From positions 1 to 64,000 of the forward strand of contig CAVKYI010000004.1 in assembly GCA_963660435.1 (NCBI GenBank): a stretch of DNA of 64,000 nucleotides, written 5' to 3'. The notes below the pieces were generated by a model. The model was not told the DNA's origin and did no database searches. It saw only the letters and a list, made by a program, of their open reading frames with translations. Of this stretch, positions 43,808 to 52,171 are shown piece by piece; positions within the stretch are counted from its first letter, which is position 1, and every line of letters begins with the position of its first letter. The position numbers were made by a program, and so were the translations under genes. The stretch comes from Hallerella sp963660435 (GTDB lineage: Bacteria; Fibrobacterota; Fibrobacteria; Fibrobacterales; Fibrobacteraceae).

Positions 43808-43968
43808 CGTTTTCTCCAAAATAGATTATCGAGAGGAAATGGGAACAAAAAATGTCCGAAAACGCATCGCTTCGGACAAAATTTTAAATCTTTGTTCAAT
43901 AAGCTTCGCTGTCATTCCCTGGACTTTCCGGCCCAAACGACCCGAGAACAGGGAATTCCAAGACATCA

Positions 43969-44937
43969 TCAGGCTTCGATACCCGCAAGCTTCTGCCCGA
44001 TTTTCTCGGGAACCTTGTTGGCCGCAAAGGTATAGGCGACCTTCAAGGCCTGCTCGATCGCTTTCGCATCGGAACGGCCATGGGCGATAATGCCCGTTCC
44101 CTTGAGTCCGAGCAGGAGCGCTCCGCCGGTATTGCGGTAGTCCCAGGCTTCGTTGAACTTCCGACCGGCCGGCGTATCGATAACGCCAAAGGTCTTCGTG
44201 TGCAATTCGTAGAAGCCCTCGTACATCTTCAGCAAGACATTGCCGACAAAGCCGGAACAGACGATCACGTCCGCCTTGCCCAAGAGGACATCGCGACCTT
44301 CGATGTTTCCGATGAAGTTTACCGGAGCGGTTTTCAAAAGCTGGTGCGCTTCCTGGACCGCGAGAGGTCCCTTTTTCTCTTCTTCGCCCATGTTCAGAAG
44401 ACCGACCTTCGGACTCTGGATGCCCAGATGGCTTTCCGCAAAGACGGATCCCGCAAGGGCAAAGTCCTTGAGAACGACCGGTTTCTCATCGACGTTCGCG
44501 CCGGCATCGACCAAGACGCTATGGCCCGAAGCCGTCGGAATGATGCATCCGATAGGCGGACGGGCAAAGTTCTCGCTCGTGCGACCGAGGATCATCAGGC
44601 ACGAAGCCATCATCGCTCCGGAATTTCCGGCGGAAACGCTAGCCTGGACAAGTCCCTTCTTTTGAAGGGCAACGCACATCACAAGCCCGGAATGCTGCTT
44701 CTTGCGGAGAACTTCCGTCGGATGCTCGTCCATGGCGACCATTTCGGGAGCATCGACCACCTGGATCAGCTTACCTTCGTAACCGAACTGTTTCAGTTTC
44801 GCCTTGACCTCGGCCTCGGGACCGCACAGGACCACGCAAAACTTTCCTTCGGAACTGTTTACGGCATTGATCGCGCCCTGGACCACGACGTCCGGAGCGT
44901 TATCGCCACCAAAAGCATCAAGGGCAATGCCAATCAT
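43969..44937 (-). CDS. plsX: Phosphate acyltransferase
   Basis: It makes acyl-phosphate from acyl-ACP for phospholipid synthesis. The 322-residue protein begins MIGIALDAFGGDNAPDVVVQGA and carries the family segments SAGNSGAMMASCLMILGR, LVDAGANVDEKP and VCSGFVGNVLLKMYEG. GGAG lies seven bases before the ATG. It follows rpmF by 36 bases. Confidence 0.96.
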   Translation of the reverse strand: MIGIALDAFGGDNAPDVVVQGAINAVNSSEGKFCVVLCGPEAEVKAKLKQFGYEGKLIQVVDAPEMVAMDEHPTEVLRKKQHSGLVMCVALQKKGLVQASVSAGNSGAMMASCLMILGRTSENFARPPIGCIIPTASGHSVLVDAGANVDEKPVVLKDFALAGSVFAESHLGIQSPKVGLLNMGEEEKKGPLAVQEAHQLLKTAPVNFIGNIEGRDVLLGKADVIVCSGFVGNVLLKMYEGFYELHTKTFGVIDTPAGRKFNEAWDYRNTGGALLLGLKGTGIIAHGRSDAKAIEQALKVAYTFAANKVPEKIGQKLAGIEA

Positions 44938-44973
44938 GGGGATACTCCTTTGTGGGGAATGGAAATTTAGAGA

Positions 44974-45156
44974 CTAGGCTTCCTGGATGTGGAGAACTTC
45001 CACACCGTTGTAATAACCGCAAACCGGGCACACGCGGTGCGGACGCTTTGCGGAACCGCAATGATCGCAGGTAGCGAGCGCTGGAGCTTCGAGCTTCCAG
45101 TGCGTACGACGCTTGTCACGACGGGCAGTCGATGTTTTTCTTTTTGGTACGGCCAT
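44974..45156 (-). CDS. rpmF: 50S ribosomal protein L32
   Basis: The 60-residue ribosomal protein starts MAVPKRKTSTARRDKRRTHW. It has two CxxC pairs (CDHCG, CPVCG) that form the zinc ribbon of the C+ form of L32. AGGAG precedes the ATG by about five bases. The order yceD-rpmF-plsX is the widely conserved arrangement linking ribosome and lipid synthesis. Confidence 0.97.
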   Translation of the reverse strand: MAVPKRKTSTARRDKRRTHWKLEAPALATCDHCGSAKRPHRVCPVCGYYNGVEVLHIQEA

Positions 45157-45191
45157 TTTGAACTCCTAATCGTTCGGCCCAAGCCCAGGAT

Positions 45192-45716
45192 TCATCCGTT
45201 CGGACGTTTCATCCTGTCCTTGAGCGCTTTCAATTTTTCCCAACGAGGATCTCCGCCGGGAACTTCCGACTTTTCGCCGGCTTCCCAGACAAAGTCCTTG
45301 TCCGGATCGTCCTTAACCGGATGGAGGGGTTCCTGGAGAATCACCAGTTGCCGCACGCATTCGGTCACATCTACATGGTCCTGGGTGCTCGGAACGCGAA
45401 AGCCGAAAGTCTCGTCGTCCGAATCGTCCAGTTCCTCTTCCGCTATTCCCGGAACGAGTTCCACCCAAAAGCTAATCGGCGTCTCGAACGGACTGTCGAA
45501 AAGTTCCAGGGAGCGGGAGCATTCTAAAATCTGTACCCCGGAAAGAGTCCCCGCGAGAAGCCACCTGCCAGAACCGTCGGGGACAACCGAAAGATCCATG
45601 GAAAGCGGTTCCTTGACGCGGAGTTCATCAAAAACGGCCGCATCGGAAGGTTCCTTTGCAAAGCTCAGCCGCAAGGAGCCGTCACAGGATGCGATTTTTG
45701 AAATCTCGATTCTCAA
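45192..45716 (-). CDS. yceD: YceD family (DUF177) protein
   Basis: A 174-residue member of the DUF177 family, whose relatives are linked to 23S rRNA accumulation and are nearly always encoded before rpmF. Its features are the acidic middle (IAEEELDDSDDETFG) and the VDVTECVRQLVILQEPLHPV segment, which resembles the conserved DUF177 core (IDLxxxVREQLLLxxP). The start is a TTG at 45716. It begins the fatty-acid operon. Confidence 0.85.
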   Translation of the reverse strand: MRIEISKIASCDGSLRLSFAKEPSDAAVFDELRVKEPLSMDLSVVPDGSGRWLLAGTLSGVQILECSRSLELFDSPFETPISFWVELVPGIAEEELDDSDDETFGFRVPSTQDHVDVTECVRQLVILQEPLHPVKDDPDKDFVWEAGEKSEVPGGDPRWEKLKALKDRMKRPNG

Positions 45717-45795
45717 GGTAGCGCAAATATACTAGAAAAAAATCATTCGGTCAATACGCCCGGCAAAAACTTCTCCAAACGGGGGGCATTTCCCA

Positions 45796-47136
45796 TCAAA
45801 AGGAGCCGCTTGTCGACATCGGAGGCGTGTAGGTGAAGCCCTGCTGCTTCAGCGTATCGCCTGCCGGAAGGTTTACGTGTACAACTTTCACGTAATCCTC
45901 GGGGCTGGACTTGCCGGTCTTGAGATTCTTCACCACCAGCTCGTCTCCCGAATAGAAGATGAAGTCCTGGGCGCCGGGCGACAGATTCAGCATCCGGACC
46001 GCGTCGCAGGAATTCACCGTCTGGAAACTGCTCGTTCCCAGGAATCCCACGCGAATGCTGTAAGTCCAGCACAGCGTGTCCGACCTGGAATTCTCGGAAC
46101 CGTTCGCCACGAGAAATACCTTGCCCAGGAAATCCGCCGAAGGTTCTAGCCGAACGGTATCGACCGAAATGTCGCCTGTCGCGGACTTGAGGGTTTCCCG
46201 TGCGACATAGGCGGATGTTCCCGCGATCTGGCGACCGAGAGAATCCACGCCGCGGAACTCCACGCGGAAACTGTCGGCGACAAGGCCTAGCGACGGAGCG
46301 GCAACGTTCCAGATTCCGTTTGAATCGGAAATAGCCTGGGTAACGAATCCGTCGGCATCCGACGTTCCCAGTCCATAGAGGTCCGTCACCACATGGACGG
46401 CGACCCCCTTCAAGGGTTTCCCGTTTTCGTTCGCCACGACACCTTTCAGGCGTCTGGTGCGGGTCGGTTCGTCTTCGGAAAGCCCCCAGCGGAGATTTCC
46501 GATGTTGAGCGTATCGCCAGGCGCAAGCGAGATAGAAAGCCTGCGGACGATGAGGGAATCCGCGTATCCGGCGTTTCTCAGCTTCGCGACGGCCCCCGAA
46601 TCCGCCGGCACTATCGACAGAAGGAAAGCGCCTTCCGGCGCAAGGATTTCGAACGAATCCGGAGCGAAGAGGTCAGCGTGGAAAGTCGTCGAATCCAGCG
46701 AAACGAAGAAATGCGCACCCATCCAGAATGCGGAGTCCTCGGCAGATTCCAGGCGACCGAGAAGGACTGCGGGCTTTTGCAGACGGACGCCGAGCGATTC
46801 CGCGGACCTGGTCTCCACGTTTCGAAGCAGCTGGACTTCCCGCAGGGAAGCGTTTTCCTCGTAGCGGAACTCGATGTTTACCGTATCCGCAAGAACGCTG
46901 TCGAACGCAAAGCATCCCGACCCGTCGGTCAAAGTTTCGAGAACCGCGCTGGAGATGCCTGTCCGGGCAGCGACCTGCCTGACCCGCACGCCGCTTGCCA
47001 GGGAACTGTCGGACAAGAGTACGGTTCCGGCAATCGTGTTTTCCGTATCGGTCGCCGTTCCGGCGATCTTGGAATCCGAACAGGACAAAAGACAGAAGCA
47101 AAGAAGAAGCGCTATCAGGCAACCGTTAAACTTCAT
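45796..47136 (-). CDS. Lipoprotein with carboxypeptidase-regulatory-like domains
   Basis: A 446-residue lipoprotein (lipobox LLSC, Cys19) of unknown function. At least two beta-sandwich segments resemble carboxypeptidase-regulatory-like/DUF4382-type domains: NTIAGTVLLSDSSLASGVRV...DGSGCFAFDSV (about 30-90) and LKGVVANENGKPLKGVAVHVV...DSNGIWNV (about 240-300). The remainder is beta-rich, with one possible disulfide near the C-terminus. The start at 47136 overlaps the preceding TIGR02147 gene by 11 bases, so the two are co-expressed, an arrangement that recurs in Fibrobacter. The protein may serve at the outer membrane under control of that regulator; this is inference. Confidence 0.8.
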   Translation of the reverse strand: MKFNGCLIALLLCFCLLSCSDSKIAGTATDTENTIAGTVLLSDSSLASGVRVRQVAARTGISSAVLETLTDGSGCFAFDSVLADTVNIEFRYEENASLREVQLLRNVETRSAESLGVRLQKPAVLLGRLESAEDSAFWMGAHFFVSLDSTTFHADLFAPDSFEILAPEGAFLLSIVPADSGAVAKLRNAGYADSLIVRRLSISLAPGDTLNIGNLRWGLSEDEPTRTRRLKGVVANENGKPLKGVAVHVVTDLYGLGTSDADGFVTQAISDSNGIWNVAAPSLGLVADSFRVEFRGVDSLGRQIAGTSAYVARETLKSATGDISVDTVRLEPSADFLGKVFLVANGSENSRSDTLCWTYSIRVGFLGTSSFQTVNSCDAVRMLNLSPGAQDFIFYSGDELVVKNLKTGKSSPEDYVKVVHVNLPAGDTLKQQGFTYTPPMSTSGSF

Positions 47137-48004
47137 CGTTTTCTCCTTCCTTGGCCGTACTGGAACCCGCATACAGGCCCTTCGGGGTTTTCTCCAGTTC
47201 CTTGGACAGCGGAAAGAACTGGATGTTCAGTTCGCAAATCATCGTTTCCCGTTCGTCCGAGCGAACGATATCGACGATTTCCTTTCGAAAGGTATCAATT
47301 TTATGGATGATGCGTTCAAGTCCCTGGGGAGAAACGCTCATCGTCGTGCACGAAACGTTGCGACGCTCCGTGCTGAAATAATCGATGGACGCCTTGCCAA
47401 GGTCCATCATCTTCTTCTGGAATCCGTGTACGACGAACGGAGGAATCTCCCGACCGCTCGTGATGGTCTTGTTTACGGACTTCCAGTAGCCGTTTTCCTT
47501 TTCGATAAGCTTCAAGTCGGAAAGCAACCGGATAGCCTGCCTTGCCTGCGGAACGGAAATCCGCGGGTTGAGGAAAAGCGCCAGATCCTGGTAATTGTCG
47601 GAAACGTTCAGGACGGAGAGCGCCTCGCGGACCGCGACATAATACCATTCCCTGTAATATTCCACCTGCTGGCGAGAAAGAGCCTTTGTCGTCTTGGGAA
47701 GAAGCGCGGACATCTGCTCGAAAATCGCCTGCTTGGATTCAGGGGTTTCCGCATGGGTAAAGTCCACCATCAGGCTAAAGTATCTGCCTTCCTTTTCGGA
47801 AAGTCCAAGCGCATGGACAAACTTCGGAACCATCTGCGGCGTAAGGGACTTCCTGCCCTTTACCAGATCCAGATAAAGTCCGCTAGACGTGTAGCCGGCA
47901 CGCTTGGCAAACGCCCGATAGGAAAAATAGCGCTGAACCGACTTGCGATACTCGTAATAATCCTGCAAGTACTTTCTGTAATTATAGTAGGCAAACACGT
48001 TCAT
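47126..48004 (-). CDS. TIGR02147 family protein (putative regulator)
   Basis: The 292-residue protein opens NVFAYYNYRKYLQDYYEYRK and continues RYFSYRAFAKRAGYTSSGLYLDLVKGRKSLTP, the N-terminal half of the TIGR02147/DUF4423 family. That family is expanded in Fibrobacter and also found in Bdellovibrio. The first 60 residues look like a DNA-binding helix-turn-helix; the C-terminal half (FYSLMVDFTHAETPE...ELNIQFFPLSKELE) is a conserved regulatory-like domain. It is co-transcribed with the lipoprotein downstream, which it may control. The family is well supported; the mode of action is not known. Confidence 0.85.
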   Translation of the reverse strand: MNVFAYYNYRKYLQDYYEYRKSVQRYFSYRAFAKRAGYTSSGLYLDLVKGRKSLTPQMVPKFVHALGLSEKEGRYFSLMVDFTHAETPESKQAIFEQMSALLPKTTKALSRQQVEYYREWYYVAVREALSVLNVSDNYQDLALFLNPRISVPQARQAIRLLSDLKLIEKENGYWKSVNKTITSGREIPPFVVHGFQKKMMDLGKASIDYFSTERRNVSCTTMSVSPQGLERIIHKIDTFRKEIVDIVRSDERETMICELNIQFFPLSKELEKTPKGLYAGSSTAKEGENDEV

Positions 48005-48175
48005 AACGATTTAAAGATACATTTTCGTTTTTTCCCGGGAACACTTTAAAAGGCAAAGTTTTCGGAAAACGATGAATTTCCGGGAAAAGAACAGTTTGAG
48101 AACGTTTTCGGCTTCGACGAGGATACGTTCGCCGGATTTTTTGTCTAATTTTAGGGAACACCCAATCCCATCCTC

Positions 48176-48210
48176 GAATCCCGTTCTGCACAAAGGACGG
48201 GATTCTTTTT
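48176..48210 (+). terminator. Orphan intrinsic terminator upstream of an alpha/beta-hydrolase-like gene
   Basis: GAATCCCGT (48176-48184) and ACGGGATTC (48197-48205) form a perfect nine-base-pair stem around a 12-base loop, followed by TTTTTATC. It acts on the plus strand, yet no plus-strand gene lies upstream; the next gene (48223) starts 13 bases later. It could end a small RNA transcribed from the 48005-48175 gap or act as an attenuator of the downstream gene. Confidence 0.6.
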
Positions 48211-48222
48211 ATCTTGTGGGCA

Positions 48223-48972
48223 ATGGAAACACTCAAGAGATTCTTCTTCAAGGCGCTTCGTCTTGCCGCCGTCTTCGCGATAATCTATCTCTGCCTTCTG
48301 TTCTATATGGTCGTTTCGGAACGCAGATATGCCTTTCCGCGCGCCCAGATCGACAAGGCTTCCGCGGAATCGCTCGAAAGGAACGCAGTCCTGTGCCGGA
48401 CAGAAGACGAAAAGAAGCTCCAGGGATGGATTCTGAACGATTCCGCACCGACTACCGTGCTGTATTTTCCCGATGCCGGAGAAGACGCTTCGACATTTCT
48501 CGCGAACGCCCGAAAAATTTCCGATATCCGCCTGGTCGGATTCAATTACCGCGGTTCCGCCGGGAGCGAAGGTTCGCCGGGCGAAAAATTCTACGAAAGC
48601 GATATCCGTTCCATGGCGCGCTGTGCAGGTTCTTCGAGCCCGATCTTTCTAGGGCACGGCACGGGTGCTATCGCCGCCTACAACTCTTTCGCAAGCGGTC
48701 TGGGCAAAAAGGCCATCCTGGTAGATCCTTCCGAAAGCTTTAGCGCGCGGCTCGCGGAACGCTACCGTATCTTCTTTCCCGAATTCCTGAGCAGGACAAG
48801 GACCAGGATGCTGTTCGATCTCGGAGAGAATCGGGCGACGGTCGTTTTGGACAATCCCAGGCTGCGCGAACCTGTACAAAGGCTCCTTGCCGCCCACCCG
48901 GAACGCTTCACTGTCGTAGAGCGAAACGGAAGCTCCCTTCTCGAAACCTTGAAAATTCTCTTTGCGAAATAG
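48223..48972 (+). CDS. Membrane-anchored alpha/beta-hydrolase-like protein lacking the nucleophile
   Basis: The 249-residue protein has one N-terminal membrane segment (about 11-31), then an alpha/beta-hydrolase pattern: VLYFPDAGED, FNYRGSAGSEGSPGE (the usual NYRGxGxSxG loop), and the nucleophile-elbow strand IFLGHGTGAIAAY. The elbow reads G-H-Gly146-T-G instead of GxSxG, so the catalytic serine is absent, and no clear catalytic histidine follows in the C-terminal part. It therefore looks like a non-catalytic relative. It sits just after an orphan terminator and before two unknown genes. Confidence 0.7.
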   Translation: METLKRFFFKALRLAAVFAIIYLCLLFYMVVSERRYAFPRAQIDKASAESLERNAVLCRTEDEKKLQGWILNDSAPTTVLYFPDAGEDASTFLANARKISDIRLVGFNYRGSAGSEGSPGEKFYESDIRSMARCAGSSSPIFLGHGTGAIAAYNSFASGLGKKAILVDPSESFSARLAERYRIFFPEFLSRTRTRMLFDLGENRATVVLDNPRLREPVQRLLAAHPERFTVVERNGSSLLETLKILFAK

Positions 48973-49092
48973 TGCACAAATTAACGGAGCCGTCTTGTCC
49001 GCAACCCGCTATTTTGTTAGATTTCAGGATAGGAAATTTCAGGCAGTCTGAATCTGGAATTTTGCAACGGACTTTACAAAGGATCTTTTGCC

Positions 49093-49734
49093 ATGGAAAC
49101 CTACAAGGCCAGAATGGATATTCGCGGATTCATCCGCTTCACCAGGGAACTCGCCGAAAAGTTCAAACTGAAGAACACTCCGTATGCAGACCTTTTCATC
49201 GACAAGGTAGGCTGCCGAATCGCAATCGTCCCGACAGCGAAGCTCAAGGCGACGTCGTTTCGCCTTCTTCCTTCCAACGAAACGTATCTTCTCTATCTAC
49301 GCGGCGCGATGAAGGCCGTCGGAATTCCGGTTGTTTCCGGGGATATCGCCATCACGAAGGAAAAAGACAAGCTCGTTTTCAGGAAAAAGAATTCCAGAAA
49401 GACCGGAGACTGGGCTATATACGCCTGCCGCAATTCCGCAGGGCTTCCGATGATTTCCATCGACCCGCGCGGGACGATGATTCTCGACAAGCGTTGCATC
49501 ACCGCGCTCGACACGTTGAAGAACAACGCGATGACCCCGGAATACGACGCAAGAAAGAAAACGTTCAAGTTTACTTTTGGCAGAAAAGGGCTGCTCAACG
49601 TCCGGACGATCGACAGCCACGCGAGCCTTTCCATGATGGGAACCTTCCACGCCTTTGGCGTCAAGCTTCCCGACGTGCATACGCGGCTAAGCGTCAACAT
49701 TTCCGAAAACGTCATGACTTTCAAGGTAGGGTAA
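49093..49734 (+). CDS. Protein of unknown function
   Basis: I do not recognise this 213-residue protein. It has no signal peptide or membrane segment and is rich in Lys and Arg. Its predicted structure looks alpha/beta (KARMDIRGFIRFTRELAEKF, KVGCRIAIVPTAKLKATSFRLL, ISIDPRGTMILDKR). AGGAT near the ATG gives a plausible ribosome site. Three bases separate its stop from the next gene, a small membrane protein, suggesting a two-gene unit. Confidence 0.7.
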   Translation: METYKARMDIRGFIRFTRELAEKFKLKNTPYADLFIDKVGCRIAIVPTAKLKATSFRLLPSNETYLLYLRGAMKAVGIPVVSGDIAITKEKDKLVFRKKNSRKTGDWAIYACRNSAGLPMISIDPRGTMILDKRCITALDTLKNNAMTPEYDARKKTFKFTFGRKGLLNVRTIDSHASLSMMGTFHAFGVKLPDVHTRLSVNISENVMTFKVG

Positions 49735-49737
49735 AAC

Positions 49738-50157
49738 ATGATCGAAATTTTCAAGGCCTTCTACTCGGTTCACTATAATTTCGCGGCGCTTTCGCTGCTG
49801 CTCCTCCTGCTTGTCATCTTTCTTTTGACCAAAAAGAACTTCAAGTGGAGCCTCATCTTCCTCGCGGTGATCGTGGCCATCAACGTATTCATCTGGAAAC
49901 GGACCAGCGGAAAGGTCTGGAGCGTTACGGAAACCCCGGAACAGACAGACGCCTGGATAACGCCAAATCCGGTTACGTACAAGTTCTACGCACCGGACCA
50001 GTGGGTCGTCAAGACCGAAAACGGCGAAGAAAAGCACTGGTGCTGGGTCGAAACATACAAGGAAAAGTTCCTGTCGTTCGACTTTGTCGATAAGCTTTGG
50101 GGTACCAAGGAAGCGAAAAAGCTCCGCGAAGCTTCCGAAGAACGTCTAGACCAGTAG
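49738..50157 (+). CDS. Small membrane protein of unknown function
   Basis: A 139-residue protein with two adjacent membrane helices (about residues 16-34 and 38-57) and a hydrophilic C-terminal region. The latter contains EKHWCWVETYKEKFLSFDFVDKLWG and an acidic, lysine-rich tail. No family is recognised. It follows the 49093-49734 gene by three bases and ends 12 bases into the convergent lpxH. Confidence 0.68.
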   Translation: MIEIFKAFYSVHYNFAALSLLLLLLVIFLLTKKNFKWSLIFLAVIVAINVFIWKRTSGKVWSVTETPEQTDAWITPNPVTYKFYAPDQWVVKTENGEEKHWCWVETYKEKFLSFDFVDKLWGTKEAKKLREASEERLDQ

Positions 50158-50904
50158 ATTTCGCTCCGAATCTTCCGGAAAACGGAAAACGGAAATCTCG
50201 CCGTTTTCCATTTTTGCATAGCTCGTTTCGAAAAGCCATTGTCCAGGCGAAACGACCCTTCCTTCGGGAACATTCCACACGCCGGGAACATGGTGGTGAC
50301 CGTGCACGCAAATGTCGCAACGGTTTTCGCGCATTTTTGAACTCGAAGCGTCCAGGTATTCCGAAATCTGGATGACCCGACTTTTCCCGGCCTTGCGACT
50401 TCCGCTCCCGACGAGCCGCGCAATGTCCATCCCCAGATCAGGATGGATTTTCCGAAAGAGAAATCTCGACAGCCGCGCATCGAGAACCTTTCTCGCCAAG
50501 CGGTAGCCCCGATCGCTCTTGGGAATGCCGTCGCCATGCATCAGATAGACACGGCGCCCCTGCAATTCGCACACAAATGAACGATGAACGGACACGCCCA
50601 ATTCCCGCGGAAAGAAATCTTCCAGGGCGAAGTCGTGGTTCCCCATCAGGTAATGGACTTCCGTTCCCGAATCCACCAGATCGCCCAAGACCCGATAGAG
50701 CGGAAAATGCCCGCGGGAAACGTAATGGCGATATTCATACCAGAATTCGAACAGGTCGCCGACCAGGAAAACGTGAGAGGCTTTTCCGACAAGACTTTTC
50801 AGGAAGCGGACAAGCCGTTCTTCGCGATCCGGAATCGCCCCCGGAGGATTTACGCCGAGGTGCGCATCGGAAAAGAAGTAAGCCGGCAAGGATTGCATGT
50901 TCAA
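50146..50904 (-). CDS. lpxH: UDP-2,3-diacylglucosamine pyrophosphohydrolase
   Basis: It makes lipid X in lipid A synthesis at the inner membrane. The 252-residue metallophosphoesterase shows the metal motifs FFSDAHLG near residue 10, GDLFEFWYE, YLMGNHDFALED, YLMHGDG and GHHHVP. The segment after GDLFEFW fits LpxH rather than a general phosphodiesterase. Two close in-frame starts exist (50904 and 50898). A divergent lipoprotein gene begins inside or next to its 5' end. Confidence 0.88.
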   Translation of the reverse strand: MNMQSLPAYFFSDAHLGVNPPGAIPDREERLVRFLKSLVGKASHVFLVGDLFEFWYEYRHYVSRGHFPLYRVLGDLVDSGTEVHYLMGNHDFALEDFFPRELGVSVHRSFVCELQGRRVYLMHGDGIPKSDRGYRLARKVLDARLSRFLFRKIHPDLGMDIARLVGSGSRKAGKSRVIQISEYLDASSSKMRENRCDICVHGHHHVPGVWNVPEGRVVSPGQWLFETSYAKMENGEISVFRFPEDSERNLLV

Positions 50905-51475
50905 AAATGTAATAATCTATCTTTTGTCCGTGAAACCTTTTCTCGCCATTCTATCCGCGCTTTTCTTCGCCGCCTGCGCGCCGTCCCTATACCATGCGGA
51001 TTTTTCCGGCGATGTCCGGGAAAACGAAAGCCCGGATATTTTCTTTTTTGCGAAAGAAGGCGGAAATTCGATTGAAATTTCCGATGAGCTGAAAAATTTT
51101 TACAGAAGTTCGCTTGAAAAAACGGTTCCGATCGGCTGTAAGCTGCGCCTTTCGTTCGACGGCAAGGTCGAGGAACGCTACGCGAGCTTCTGGTATCTGG
51201 GAATTTTCGTTCTCGCGCCGCTCTGGCCCGCAATGCCCCGCGAAGACGATATTTCCATGTCGCTTTCATCGGAACTTTCCTGCGACGGGGTTACCGTCGA
51301 AAGGGCAAAGTTTCTCGAAGAGGAAAAGCTTCGCCTCTTCTGGTACGGTCCCTACCGAAACGGATATGTCCAGGAACGGGCAGACATGATCCATGCCAAG
51401 TTCGCCGCTCGGATCAGACAGTCCCTGGAACAAAACATTCCCGCAGACAACACGATTCGATCGGACTTTTACTAA
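50897..51475 (+). CDS. Putative small lipoprotein
   Basis: The 192-residue protein has a hydrophobic N-terminus ending LFFAAC, a plausible lipobox. The ATG at 50897 has AAGGA six bases before it but overlaps the divergent lpxH by eight bases; a GTG at 50930 gives a typical shorter signal (VKPFLAILSALFFAAC) without overlap. The mature part has no family I recognise: a beta-rich region (KLRLSFDGKVEERYASFWYLGIFVLAPLW) and a charged C-terminus. It may be one of the small outer-membrane lipoproteins common in Gram-negatives. Confidence 0.68.
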   Translation: MFKNVIIYLLSVKPFLAILSALFFAACAPSLYHADFSGDVRENESPDIFFFAKEGGNSIEISDELKNFYRSSLEKTVPIGCKLRLSFDGKVEERYASFWYLGIFVLAPLWPAMPREDDISMSLSSELSCDGVTVERAKFLEEEKLRLFWYGPYRNGYVQERADMIHAKFAARIRQSLEQNIPADNTIRSDFY

Positions 51476-51484
51476 CTTCACGCC

Positions 51485-52171
51485 ATGCACACACTCTACA
51501 TTGTCGCAACTCCCATCGGAAATCTCGAAGACATCACCTACCGAGCCGTTCGCATTTTAAAGGAAGTCCCGCTCGTTCTTGCGGAAGACACGCGCCATTC
51601 GAGGCTCCTTTTCGACCGCTACGACATCCACACAAGAACGGAAAGCTATCACGATTTCAACAAGGAAGAAGTGACGCCCAGATATGTGGAGTATCTAAAA
51701 AACGAAGGCGACATCGCTATCGTGAGCGACGCGGGAACACCCGGCATCGCCGACCCGGCGTTCAACCTTGTCCGCGAATGCGTCCGCGAAGGAATCGACG
51801 TGCGAAGCGTTCCGGGAGCCTGCGCCATGGTAAGCGCCCTGGTTTCGAGCGGGCTTCCGACAGACCGCTTCCGCTTCGAAAATTTTTCGCCCAAGAAAAG
51901 CGCGCAACGCCTGCACCTGCTCGAGAAGCTGAAAGAGACGGCGGATTCGACGCTCATCTTCTACGCAAGCCCACACAACCTCGTCAAGTTCATCGATGAA
52001 ATCCGCCAGGTATTTGGCGAAATCCCCGTTGCGCTGATGCGCGAACTGACCAAGAAATTCGAGGAGCATCTCGTGGGAACGCCTACAGAATTATTGGCGC
52101 ATTACAAGGCCCGCGAACCGAAAGGCGAATACGTGCTGCTGTTCCATCCGCAGGGAAAGGGCGGACTATGA
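51485..52171 (+). CDS. rsmI: 16S rRNA (cytidine-1402 2'-O)-methyltransferase
   Basis: It methylates the ribose of C1402 in the decoding centre of 16S rRNA. The 228-residue protein has the family signature ATPIGNLEDITYRAV near residue 8, EDTRHSRLLFDRY, SDAGTPGIADPAFNLV and PGACAMVSALVSSGLP. It lies nine bases after the small lipoprotein gene and overlaps lnt by four bases (ATGA). Confidence 0.95.
   Translation: MHTLYIVATPIGNLEDITYRAVRILKEVPLVLAEDTRHSRLLFDRYDIHTRTESYHDFNKEEVTPRYVEYLKNEGDIAIVSDAGTPGIADPAFNLVRECVREGIDVRSVPGACAMVSALVSSGLPTDRFRFENFSPKKSAQRLHLLEKLKETADSTLIFYASPHNLVKFIDEIRQVFGEIPVALMRELTKKFEEHLVGTPTELLAHYKAREPKGEYVLLFHPQGKGGL

Noticed and set aside
48160..48200. tRNA-like TCGAATCCCGT motif
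   Set aside because: The bases belong to a perfect terminator hairpin; no acceptor, D or anticodon arms can be drawn.
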